A stretch of 64,000 bases of DNA, taken from contig JAMYFF010000002.1 in assembly GCA_024128875.1 (NCBI GenBank), positions 248,001 to 312,000 on the forward strand. Reading direction: 5' to 3'. The stretch's first letter is position 1; each line of letters begins with the position of its first letter. Shown here in pieces: positions 1 through 7,038 of the stretch. The position numbers were made by a program, and so were the translations under genes. The notes under the pieces are model-generated. The model was not told where the DNA came from and ran no database searches. It saw only the letters and a list, made by a program, of their open reading frames with translations. The stretch is from Salinilacustrithrix flava (GTDB taxonomy: Bacteria; Actinomycetota; Acidimicrobiia; Acidimicrobiales; Salinilacustritrichaceae).

Positions 1-1
1 G

Positions 2-1102
2 CTCGAACGGGCCGCCGGCTTCGGCGTGGCCACGCTCGACGACCTGCTCGAGCTGCCGAGCGCAGCCGCCCACCCCCAGGCCAGGAAGCTCGCGCTCACC
101 GATCGGCTCCCCCGCTCGCCGGGGGTGTACCTGTTCAAGGACGCCACCGGCCGGGTGCTGTACGTGGGGAAGGCCTCGGACCTGCGGGCCAGGGTCCGCA
201 GCTACTTCAGCTCCGACACCCGCCGCAAGGTCGGCGGCCTGCTGCGGGAGGCGGCCGCCATCGACCACATCGCGACGTCCTCCGCGCTCGAGGCCGCGGT
301 CACCGAGATCCGGCTCATCCACGAGCTGCTCCCCCGCTACAACCGCCAGGGCACCACCTGGGCCAAGGCCGCCTACCTCAAGCTCACCGACGAGGCCTTC
401 CCCCGCCTGTCCGTCGTGAAGCGGGTGCGCGCCGACGACGCCACCTACCTGGGTCCCCTGTCGTCGGCGCGCCTGGCCCGGCGGGTCGCGGACGCGGTCG
501 AGACCGCCCTGCCGGTGCGGCGTTGCACGGCCGACCCCGCCCGCCAACCCCGGCAGGCGCCGTGCGCGCCGGCGCAGCTGGGCGTCAGCGCGTGCCCGTG
601 CGCCGGCGACATCGACCAGGGCGGCTACGAGCCCATCGCCGCGTCGGTCCGGGCGGCGCTCACGACCAACCCGGAGCTGGTGCTGGACCGGCTGCTGGAG
701 CGCATGGATGCGCTGGCGGGCGACGAGCGCTACGAGGAGGCCGCCGACATGCGCGATCGGGCCATCGCCTTCGCCGACGCGCACCGCCGGGTCCGCCGCC
801 TGGACCTGGTCCACCGTGCCGGTCGCCTCGTCGTGCAGCTCGGCGACCAGCGCACCGTCATCGAGGACGGCCGCCTGCGCCACACCGAGCCGGCCGATGC
901 GCCGTCGCTGCTGAGCTCGATCGACGGGGATCGCCCGCCGTCGGCGCGCACGCCCCGCCCGTGGGTGGAGCCCGCCGACGCGGACGAGCTCACGGTGCTG
1001 GCGACCTGGATCGACCGCAACGCCGAGCGCATCCGCATCGAGCACTGCGACGGCACGCTCTGCTCGCCCCTCCCCCGCCTGCCCGACCTCCCCGATCGGT
1101 GA
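2..1102 (+). CDS. GIY-YIG (UvrC/Cho-like) nuclease, 5' truncated; probably C-terminal part of a DEDD exonuclease-GIY-YIG fusion
   Basis: The reading frame is open through the left window edge, so the true start is upstream; the first in-window start is a GTG at 26. Counting from that codon, the GIY-YIG core is visible as GVYLF (33-37) and LYVGKA (45-50), then a helix ending HELLPRYN that supplies the catalytic Glu/Asn. Around residues 225-260 lies a UVR-type motif (ERMDALAGDERYEEAADMRD), used in UvrC to bind UvrB. Actinobacteria commonly carry this module behind a DnaQ-like DEDD exonuclease; that N-terminal part would lie outside the window, so the fusion is inference. It is too short to be the house-keeping UvrC, and the UvrC RNase H-like second nuclease domain is absent. 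It probably acts in DNA repair. Confidence 0.8.
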   Translation, partial: LERAAGFGVATLDDLLELPSAAAHPQARKLALTDRLPRSPGVYLFKDATGRVLYVGKASDLRARVRSYFSSDTRRKVGGLLREAAAIDHIATSSALEAAVTEIRLIHELLPRYNRQGTTWAKAAYLKLTDEAFPRLSVVKRVRADDATYLGPLSSARLARRVADAVETALPVRRCTADPARQPRQAPCAPAQLGVSACPCAGDIDQGGYEPIAASVRAALTTNPELVLDRLLERMDALAGDERYEEAADMRDRAIAFADAHRRVRRLDLVHRAGRLVVQLGDQRTVIEDGRLRHTEPADAPSLLSSIDGDRPPSARTPRPWVEPADADELTVLATWIDRNAERIRIEHCDGTLCSPLPRLPDLPDR

Positions 1103-1134
1103 GGGCTACTGGCCCGATCGGTGAGGGCTACTGG
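1091..1134. repeat. exact 22-bp tandem duplication across two convergent stop codons
   Basis: Two identical 22-bp units, 1091-1112 and 1113-1134, sit head to tail. Each unit contains a TGA on the plus strand and a TAG on the minus strand. The nuclease gene stops in the first unit (1100-1102) and the convergent TetR gene stops in the second (1128-1130), so neither protein is altered by the duplication. Confidence 0.95.
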
Positions 1135-1736
1135 TCGGTGACCGGATCGCCGAGCGCCCCGACGAGCCGAGCGATCAGGATCTCCCACGCATCGGCTCGG
1201 GGTGGCTGCAGGTCGATGGCCCCGAACAGGAGGAACCCGAAGCCCACGGCGTGGCAGAAGCGCACGATGGCGTCGGTGTCGAGGCCCTCGTCGACGAGGC
1301 CGCTGGCCTTGGCGTCCTCGACCAGGGCGGCGAAGGTGGTCGCCCGCTGGCGGAGCAGCTCCCGCATGAGCTCGGCCACCTCGGCGTCGCGCCGGGCCGC
1401 GACGAAGGCCTCGAGCAGCAGGGCCTGGCCCTCGTCGAAGGGATCGGTGAGCAGGTGCGAGCCGACCGTGGTGATGACGTCCGTGACGCGGCCTTCGAAG
1501 CGGTGGTCGGCGAAGAGCTGCTCGAGCTCGTTGGTGGTGTGGGCCTCGATGGCCGCCAGCAGCAGCTCGGCCTTGCCCCGGAAGCGCCCGTAGATGGCGC
1601 CGGTGGTGAAGCCGGCCCGCCGGGCGATCTCCTGCACGCCGGCGCCGTCGTAGCCCTTCTCGGCGAACACCGCCGCCGCAGCCTCGATGAGACGATCTCG
1701 GGTCGGATCGTCGCTCACGGGCGCAGCATCGGTCAT
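1128..1736 (-). CDS. TetR/AcrR-family transcriptional regulator
   Basis: This 202-residue protein has the usual TetR length. The N-terminal helix-turn-helix is at about residues 10-55 (RDRLIEAAAAVFAEKGYDGA, then EIARRAGFTTGAIYGRF), followed by an all-helical ligand-binding and dimerisation domain. The ATG at 1736 is chosen because TATCCT lies exactly 6 nt upstream, and the longer frame upstream would run through the divergent promoter region. The gene is divergent from the DUF808 membrane protein, with a 16-bp palindrome between them, so it probably represses itself and that neighbour. The ligand cannot be predicted. Confidence 0.9.
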   Translation of the reverse strand: MTDAAPVSDDPTRDRLIEAAAAVFAEKGYDGAGVQEIARRAGFTTGAIYGRFRGKAELLLAAIEAHTTNELEQLFADHRFEGRVTDVITTVGSHLLTDPFDEGQALLLEAFVAARRDAEVAELMRELLRQRATTFAALVEDAKASGLVDEGLDTDAIVRFCHAVGFGFLLFGAIDLQPPRADAWEILIARLVGALGDPVTDQ

Positions 1737-1742
1737 GGACCG

Positions 1743-1748
1743 AGGATA
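1743..1748 (-). promoter_or_regulatory. -10 element of the TetR gene, leaderless layout
   Basis: On the minus strand TATCCT is followed by 6 nt and the ATG at 1736. No Shine-Dalgarno sequence is present. The hexamer overlaps the palindrome at 1745-1760. Confidence 0.6.
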
Positions 1749-1760
1749 ACGATGGTTATC
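1745..1760. promoter_or_regulatory. candidate TetR operator
   Basis: The sequence GATAACGATGGTTATC is a perfect 6-bp inverted repeat with a 4-bp spacer. It overlaps the minus-strand -10 of tetR and lies about 24 bp upstream of the plus-strand -10 of the DUF808 gene. The position suits autorepression and control of the neighbour; binding is inferred. Confidence 0.55.
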
Positions 1761-1783
1761 GCCGGGGGCCACGATCGCGCCTC

Positions 1784-1789
1784 TAGGTT
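1784..1789 (+). promoter_or_regulatory. -10 element for the DUF808 gene
   Basis: TAGGTT lies 32 nt before the ATG at 1822, leaving a leader of roughly 25 nt that contains the ribosome-binding site GAGAGGA (1809-1815). Confidence 0.45.
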
Positions 1790-1821
1790 CTGCGCCTGCA
1801 TCGGTGACGAGAGGACGTGAG

Positions 1822-2772
1822 ATGGCTGGCGGTCTGGTCGGGCTGTTCGATGATGTCGCCGCGCTGGCCAAGCTGGCTGCCGCCTCCATCGACGACGTCG
1901 GTGCTGCGGCCGGGCGGGCGAGCATGAAGGCCGCCGGGGTCGTGGTGGACGACACCGCGGTGACCCCGGCCTACGTCCAGGGCCTGGCCGCCGAGCGCGA
2001 GCTGCCGATCATCAAGCGCATCGCCACCGGATCCCTGCGCAACAAGCTGCTGTTCATCCTGCCGGTGGCGATCCTGCTGAGCGAGCTCGCGCCGACGCTG
2101 GTCGAGGTCATCTTGATGTTCGGCGGCGCGTTCCTCTGCTACGAGGGCGCCCACAAGATCCTCGGGGCGGTCAAGGGCGACGACCACGACCACGACGTCC
2201 CCGCCGCGGTGCAGGGCGGCGACGCCGAGCAGACCACGGTCTCCGGGGCGATTCGGACCGACTTCATCCTGTCGGCCGAGATCATGGTGATCTCCCTGAA
2301 GGAGGTCATCGACGAGCCCTTCGTGTCGCGCATCGTGATCCTGGTCGTGGTCGCCCTCCTCATCACGATCGTGGTGTACGGCCTCGTCGCCGCCATCGTG
2401 AAGATGGACGACGTCGGCCTCCGGCTCGCCCAGCGCGACTCGGCTCGCTCCCAGCAGGTCGGCCGTGCCCTGGTGAAGGGGATGCCGATCGTGCTGCGCT
2501 GGCTGTCCATCGTCGGCACGGCGGCGATGCTCTGGGTGGGTGGCCACATCCTGCTCGTGGGCGCCCACGAGCTCGGGTGGCACGCGCCCTACGACCTGGT
2601 CCACGACCTCGAGGAGCTGGTCCACGAAACCGGATCGCTCAGCGGCGTGCTGACGTGGCTCGTGAACACCGCGGCGTCCGCGGTCCTCGGGCTCGCCGTC
2701 GGGCTGGTGATCGCGACCGTGGTCGACAAGCTGCCGACCCGGGATCGCACGCCGGAGCACCACCCGGCCTGA
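1822..2772 (+). CDS. DUF808 (YedI-type) integral membrane protein
   Basis: This 316-residue protein matches the DUF808 family in length and in its N-terminal signature (GLFDDVAALAKLAAASIDDV). Several hydrophobic segments are visible: a pair around residues 70-110 (LLFILPVAILLSELAPTLVE), then about 165-200, 230-255 and a last one near 285-305 (AVLGLAVGLVIATVVDKL). A His/Asp-rich cytosolic loop (DDHDHD) follows the first pair. The ATG at 1822 is preferred over an upstream GTG at 1804 because GAGAGGA is correctly spaced for it. The function of the family is not established. The divergent TetR gene and shared operator suggest an inducible envelope function. Confidence 0.85.
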   Translation: MAGGLVGLFDDVAALAKLAAASIDDVGAAAGRASMKAAGVVVDDTAVTPAYVQGLAAERELPIIKRIATGSLRNKLLFILPVAILLSELAPTLVEVILMFGGAFLCYEGAHKILGAVKGDDHDHDVPAAVQGGDAEQTTVSGAIRTDFILSAEIMVISLKEVIDEPFVSRIVILVVVALLITIVVYGLVAAIVKMDDVGLRLAQRDSARSQQVGRALVKGMPIVLRWLSIVGTAAMLWVGGHILLVGAHELGWHAPYDLVHDLEELVHETGSLSGVLTWLVNTAASAVLGLAVGLVIATVVDKLPTRDRTPEHHPA

Positions 2773-2779
2773 GCCGCTG

Positions 2780-3838
2780 TCAGCCGCCGGCGGGGGCCGT
2801 GCGCTCGACGACGCGGGCGAGCAGGTCCTGGGCGGCGCCGGCGTCGATCGCCGCCTCGGCCCGGCGCGCACCCTCGGCGATGCTCTCGACCAGGCCGGCG
2901 ACGTAGAGCCCGGCACCGGCGTTGAGCACGACGATGTCGCGTGCCGGACCGGGTTCGCCGGCCAGCACCGCACGGGCGATGCCGGCGTTGGCGGCGGCGT
3001 CGCCACCCGGCAGCGCGTCGACGGCGACGGCGGCCAGATCGGCGTCGGCCGGCGAGTAGGTCGACGGATCCAGCACCTGGCCGTCGCGCACCTCCCGCAC
3101 CTGGGTCGGCCCGGTGAGGGCCAGCTCGTCGATCGCGCCGTCGCCGTGGACGACGAGCGCGTGCTCGCTCCCCCGCAGCGCCAGGGCGCCGGCCACCAGG
3201 TCGAGGGAGCGGGGGTCGCCGACGCCGATCACCTGCCGAGCGACCCGGCCGGGGTGGGACAGGGGGCCGAGCAGGTTGAAGACGGTGGGCACGCCGAGCT
3301 CGGCCCGCACCGGCCCGGCGTGGCGCATCGCAGGGTGGAAGGCGCGGGCGAAGCAGAAGCCGACGCCGACGTCGCGGACGACCGCGGCGAGGGCGGGACC
3401 ATCGAGGTCGTAGCCGATGCCGAGGGCGCCGAGCAGGTCGAAGGAGCCCGAGGTCGAGGAGGCCTTGAGGTTCCCGTGCTTGCACACGGTGGCCCCGGCC
3501 GCGGCGGCGACGAGGCACGCCATCGTGGACACGTTCAGCGCCTTGACCCGGCGGCGAGGGGACCCGCCGGTGCCCACGATGTCGATCGTGCCCGGCGGCA
3601 GCTCGAGAGGCGCGGCGGCGTCGAGCATGGCGCCGACCATGCCGGCGACCTCCTCGGCGGTCTCCCCCTTGAGGCGCAGGGCCACGATGAACGCGGCGAG
3701 CTGGGCCGCGGTGGCCTCGCCCGCGAGGATCGACGCGAGCGCCGCGGCCGCGTCGTCGCCCCGCAGGTCCTCGCCCTCGACCAGGCGGCCGAGGATGCGC
3801 GGCCAGCCACCCACGTCGTCGATGGTGGGCCCGCTCAC
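2780..3838 (-). CDS. trpD: anthranilate phosphoribosyltransferase or close TrpD-like paralogue
   Basis: This 352-residue protein has TrpD length and layout: a small helical N-terminal domain, the PRPP loop, the VCKHGN anthranilate segment, FNLLGPLSHPG and the Mg-binding pair in GDGAIDEL. TrpD transfers the phosphoribosyl group of PRPP to anthranilate in tryptophan synthesis. The active-site loops are unusual: the canonical GTGGD reads GTGGS followed by a basic PRRRVK insert, and the residue after KHGN is Leu instead of the common Arg. Start is the GTG at 3838, about 20 bp after the WhiB stop. No other trp gene is in the window, so a specialised paralogue is possible. Confidence 0.75.
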   Translation of the reverse strand: MSGPTIDDVGGWPRILGRLVEGEDLRGDDAAAALASILAGEATAAQLAAFIVALRLKGETAEEVAGMVGAMLDAAAPLELPPGTIDIVGTGGSPRRRVKALNVSTMACLVAAAAGATVCKHGNLKASSTSGSFDLLGALGIGYDLDGPALAAVVRDVGVGFCFARAFHPAMRHAGPVRAELGVPTVFNLLGPLSHPGRVARQVIGVGDPRSLDLVAGALALRGSEHALVVHGDGAIDELALTGPTQVREVRDGQVLDPSTYSPADADLAAVAVDALPGGDAAANAGIARAVLAGEPGPARDIVVLNAGAGLYVAGLVESIAEGARRAEAAIDAGAAQDLLARVVERTAPAGG

Positions 3839-3860
3839 GGCCGAACCGTCTCGGCGGCCA

Positions 3861-4094
3861 CTAGGACGCCGCCCGGCGACGCCGGCGCACGATGCGTCGC
3901 CGCTCCCCCTCGGTGCACCCGCCCCAGACGCCTTCCCGCTCGCGCTCGCCGAGGGCGTACTCGAGGCAGGGCTCCCGGACGGGGCAGGAATCGCAGACCG
4001 CCTTGGCCAGGCTCGCTTCGTCGTCGTCCGCGGGGAAGAAGATCCTCGGGTCGAGGCCGTGGCAGGCAGCCCGTGCGCTCCAGCTGTTGTCCAT
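3861..4094 (-). CDS. WhiB-family iron-sulfur transcriptional regulator
   Basis: This is a 77-residue Wbl protein. The four cluster-binding cysteines are C11, C34, C37 and C43 (CDSCPVREPC), followed by the GVWGG turn (55-59) and a very basic tail (RRRIVRRRRR) that contacts DNA. Wbl proteins bind a 4Fe-4S cluster and usually act with the sigma factor SigA. They are an actinobacterial hallmark. The ATG at 4094 is preceded by CGGAG with suitable spacing. It lies between the BldC-like regulator and the TrpD-like gene on the same strand. Which Wbl subgroup it belongs to cannot be settled by eye. Confidence 0.93.
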   Translation of the reverse strand: MDNSWSARAACHGLDPRIFFPADDDEASLAKAVCDSCPVREPCLEYALGEREREGVWGGCTEGERRRIVRRRRRAAS

Positions 4095-4208
4095 GCTCGC
4101 TCCGCCGGGATGGTGGTCCGAGCCGGCGGGCCCGCCGGCGGCGCCGAGGTTGGCACCCGCCACGCCGGCGGCACAAGGACCGGACGGCGCGGGCGGAGCA
4201 AGTCGTCG

Positions 4209-4463
4209 CTAGGCGGTGCGGCCCTCGTCGGCGAGCAGCCCGGCGACCGCGTCGGCGGGGTAGCGACGGTGGCCGCCTGGGGTGCGGATGCTGGGGATGC
4301 GGCCCTTGGTGGCCCAGTCGGTCACGGCGCGCTCGGAGACCTCGAAGAGCAGTGCCACCTCGCGCGTGCGCAGCAGGCGACCGCCGAGGGTGTCCCGATC
4401 GCGGCCGTCGACCAGCTCGTGCACCAGCCGCTGCCGCTCCGTGTCACTCTTCGTCGCCACCAT
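4209..4463 (-). CDS. BldC-like MerR-type helix-turn-helix regulator
   Basis: This 84-residue protein is a single winged helix-turn-helix (about residues 32-66: TREVALLFEVSERAVTDWAT and then the SIRTPGGHRRY wing), very close in form to Streptomyces BldC, with a 30-residue N-terminal extension. BldC-type proteins bind DNA head to tail as small oligomers and control development or stress genes. The ATG at 4463 is selected because a good promoter ends 7 nt upstream, and the longer frame to 4499 would include the promoter itself. Palindromes around the -35 suggest autoregulation. Confidence 0.88.
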   Translation of the reverse strand: MVATKSDTERQRLVHELVDGRDRDTLGGRLLRTREVALLFEVSERAVTDWATKGRIPSIRTPGGHRRYPADAVAGLLADEGRTA

Positions 4464-4470
4464 GCTCCGG

Positions 4471-4499
4471 ATGGTAGAGAAAAACCGGAACCACTGCAA
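4471..4499 (-). promoter_or_regulatory. SigA-type promoter of the bldC-like gene, leaderless
   Basis: On the minus strand TTGCAG (4499-4494), a 17-nt spacer and TACCAT (4476-4471) are followed by 7 nt and the ATG. Spacing fits a house-keeping promoter whose transcript starts at or next to the start codon. Confidence 0.65.
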
Positions 4500-4505
4500 G
4501 TGGTT
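4489..4505. promoter_or_regulatory. candidate operator over the -35 of the bldC-like gene
   Basis: AACCACTGCAAGTGGTT is a perfect 7-bp inverted repeat with a 3-bp spacer; the -35 hexamer lies inside it. A bound protein would block RNA polymerase. Confidence 0.5.
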
Positions 4506-4506
4506 T

Positions 4507-4520
4507 GTTCCTCACGGAAC
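4507..4520. promoter_or_regulatory. second short palindrome upstream of the bldC-like promoter
   Basis: GTTCCTCACGGAAC is a perfect 5-bp inverted repeat with a 4-bp spacer, directly upstream of the -35 palindrome. Three copies of AAACCGG also occur at 4482, 4539 and 4559. Function unknown. Confidence 0.35.
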
Positions 4521-4579
4521 GTAGTTTCACGTACCTCGAAACCGGACCCGGGGGCCGGAAACCGGCGAGCCGGCGGGGT

Positions 4580-5179
4580 TCAGGGCCGGAGGTCGGCCAG
4601 CAGCTCGGCGACCGTCTCCTCACCCAGCGTGGTGGCGTGCTCGTAGTTGTCGTGGGTCAGGGCCAGCTCGACCGGTCCTGCCGCGAAGGCCTCGATCTGG
4701 CCCGCGTCGAGCTCGAAGTGGATGTAGTGCACCGACGCCGTGATCTCCTCGCGGGTGAGCTGCTCCTGGTGCTCCTCGTCGGGGATGCACCGGACGACGA
4801 TGCGGCCGTCGCCCTCGCCGATGCGCAGCTCGAGCGTCTTCTCGATCCCGACGAGGCGGGGCAGCCAGTCGCGCAGCGCCAGCTCCGACGTCAGCTCGAT
4901 GAACAGGGTCAGCGCGAGCTCGCCCGGCTCGGGGACCAGCGGGTTGTAGACCCGCAGCTCGCCCTCGATCGCTTCATCGGTGAGCAGCTTCTCGACCCGT
5001 GCCATCTCCTGGATCTGGAACCGGATCGTGTCGCGGTTCTCGAACAGGACGGTGACGAAGGGACCGAGGCCGACGCGTCGGCGCCGCTTCAGGTCGATGA
5101 CGTGGGCCCGGAAGTCGGCACGCTCGCGCTCGTACTCCCGCAGGTCGGCGATGTCGGAGAGGGTCAGCTTGCGGCTCAT
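4580..5179 (-). CDS. DUF3501 family protein
   Basis: This 199-residue protein shows the family's conserved N-terminal block: [20 protein letters not shown], then [19 protein letters not shown] and [14 protein letters not shown]. The family is found beside rubrerythrin genes and is thought to take part in the same oxidative-stress or iron function, but no activity is proven. Here it follows rubrerythrin and the Fur-family regulator on the same strand, which supports that link. The ATG at 5179 is preceded by a purine-rich stretch (GAGGACCACCG). Confidence 0.85.
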   Translation of the reverse strand: MSRKLTLSDIADLREYERERADFRAHVIDLKRRRRVGLGPFVTVLFENRDTIRFQIQEMARVEKLLTDEAIEGELRVYNPLVPEPGELALTLFIELTSELALRDWLPRLVGIEKTLELRIGEGDGRIVVRCIPDEEHQEQLTREEITASVHYIHFELDAGQIEAFAAGPVELALTHDNYEHATTLGEETVAELLADLRP

Positions 5180-5231
5180 CGGTGGTCCTCGGATCGGCGT
5201 TGGGGTTCGTTCGGGAGGTGGTGACGTGGAA

Positions 5232-5255
5232 GGGGCCGGGTCACGACCCGGCCCC
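5232..5255 (-). terminator. strong hairpin between rubrerythrin and DUF3501 genes
   Basis: GGGGCCGGGTC (5232-5242) and GACCCGGCCCC (5245-5255) form a perfect 11-bp stem. It lies about 50 nt after the rubrerythrin stop and 50 nt before the DUF3501 start. There is no clear U tract, so it may be an attenuator or an mRNA-stabilising structure instead of a full terminator. Confidence 0.5.
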
Positions 5256-5306
5256 CTCCTCAGTCATTCGGTGCCGGACCGGTGGGGTCCGACGGCGGCG
5301 GACCGC

Positions 5307-5729
<423 letters not shown>

Positions 5730-5775
5730 GGGTGTTGCTCCTCGGTTGCTTGCTTGTGGTTACTGGGGGATGTCG

Positions 5776-6201
5776 TCAGGCCACCGGCTCGCTGCACGTG
5801 ATGCAGCGACCGCGCAGGACGATCTGGGTGGCGTCGACGTGGAAGCCGCGAGCGGCGTCGACGTCGAGCTCGAAGGCGGGGACGGCGAGGTCGACGTCCT
5901 GGACGCGCCCGCAGCCGTCGCACACCAGGTGGTGGTGCTCGGAGACGTTGGGGTCGAAGCGCGACGAGCCGGTGCCGAGGTCGAGCTGCACCAGCTCGCC
6001 CATCTCGGCCAGGTCGTGGAGCGTCGAGTACACGGTGCGCAGGCTCACCGACGGCATGTCGGCCACGACCTCAGCGTGTACGGCCTCGGCGGTGGGGTGC
6101 GTCGGGTTGTCGTGCAGGACCCGGAAGATGCGCTCGCGCTGGGGCGTCAGCTTGCGGCCGGAGGACCGGAAGGCGTCGGCGAGGTCGGACGGGGAGCGCA
6201 T
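5776..6201 (-). CDS. Fur-family regulator, probably PerR-like
   Basis: The 141-residue protein has an N-terminal winged helix ([16 protein letters not shown] and [16 protein letters not shown]) and a C-terminal dimer and metal domain with [10 protein letters not shown] and a final CITC, giving the two CxxC pairs that bind structural zinc in Fur and PerR proteins. The ATG at 6201 has GGGAGG just upstream; a TTG at 6222 would extend it by seven residues. The gene order Fur-rubrerythrin-DUF3501 favours a peroxide sensor over a plain iron regulator. A long dyad overlapping its promoter region suggests autoregulation. Confidence 0.9.
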   Translation of the reverse strand: MRSPSDLADAFRSSGRKLTPQRERIFRVLHDNPTHPTAEAVHAEVVADMPSVSLRTVYSTLHDLAEMGELVQLDLGTGSSRFDPNVSEHHHLVCDGCGRVQDVDLAVPAFELDVDAARGFHVDATQIVLRGRCITCSEPVA

Positions 6202-6224
6202 CGGCCTCCCACCATAGGCCAAGG

Positions 6225-6257
6225 ATTGCTGATCGACAATCGTTGTCGACCATCAAT
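6225..6257. promoter_or_regulatory. candidate Fur/PerR box
   Basis: A 33-bp dyad centred at 6241 has a core of TCGACAA (6233-6239), 3 bp and TTGTCGA (6243-6249), plus outer arms ATTG (6225-6228) and CAAT (6254-6257). It lies just upstream of the Fur-family start and is one of the most AT-rich stretches nearby. Confidence 0.6.
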
Positions 6258-6368
6258 CGGTGCAGGCGGGCAGATCGGACGTCCCGGCGGGCCCGGACCC
6301 GCCGATGTCTGCCCGGTCGGGGGCCGGGGTAGGACCCCAGGCGAACGCCAGCCAGCGGAAGAAGCGAC

Positions 6369-7031
6369 ATGTCACTGCTCCACGACTCCAGGAACACCAG
6401 AACCCCCGACGACGAGGTGCTCGACGACGCGGTCGCGGATCGCGCCGAGCGACCGCTGCACGCCGACGACGACGGCGACACCGTCGACCTCACCGACGAA
6501 CGCCGCACCGACGAGGCCGCGCCGCTCGCCGAGACCGACGATGACGACCACGACGGTGCCGACCTGGAGCCCGTCGACCACGATCAGCGTCCCGTGCACG
6601 GCCCCGTGCAGATCGACCCCAGCGGCCGGATCCCGTGGCGGGGCATGCGCATCCGGCGGGTGAAGCTGCTGTCGGTCGCGAAGCTCTCGTTCATCTTCTG
6701 GCTGCTGGCCTTCGGCGTGCTGCTCGGCACGACCGTCGCCGTCTGGAACGTGGCGCGGGCCTTCGGGTTCATCGGCGAGATCGAGACGACGGTGGTCACC
6801 TCCCTCGGGATCGACGCCTTCGAGATCGACGGCGGGGCCCTGTTCGGCATCGCCGCCGCCACGGTCGCGTTCCTCACCGTGCTCGGGTGGGTGATGACGA
6901 TCCTGCTCGCCGCCGTCTACAACGCCTCCTGCGCCGTCTTCGGCGGCCTCGCCGTGGAGACCGGCCCGCTGAAGCGCCGCAAGCGGGTGTTCTCGCTGCG
7001 CCACCGCGGCTTCGTCACGATCCGCTCCTGA
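6369..7031 (+). CDS. DUF3566 transmembrane protein
   Basis: The 220-residue protein begins with about 75 very acidic, probably disordered residues, then has the DUF3566 core: a basic RRVKLLSVAKLSF segment followed by a first membrane helix (IFWLLAFGVLLGTTVAVW, about residues 108-125), an amphipathic middle and a second helix (AATVAFLTVLGWVMTILLAA). DUF3566 proteins are widespread in Actinobacteria; their role is unknown. The ATG at 6369 follows GGAAGAAG. It ends 7 bp before the penicillin-binding protein start, so the two are probably one operon in the cell envelope. Confidence 0.85.
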   Translation: MSLLHDSRNTRTPDDEVLDDAVADRAERPLHADDDGDTVDLTDERRTDEAAPLAETDDDDHDGADLEPVDHDQRPVHGPVQIDPSGRIPWRGMRIRRVKLLSVAKLSFIFWLLAFGVLLGTTVAVWNVARAFGFIGEIETTVVTSLGIDAFEIDGGALFGIAAATVAFLTVLGWVMTILLAAVYNASCAVFGGLAVETGPLKRRKRVFSLRHRGFVTIRS

Positions 7032-7038
7032 GGACGGC

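Noticed and set aside
1804..1821. Upstream GTG at 1804 as start of the DUF808 gene
   Set aside because: It lies before the GAGAGGA ribosome-binding site, which is correctly spaced for the ATG at 1822.
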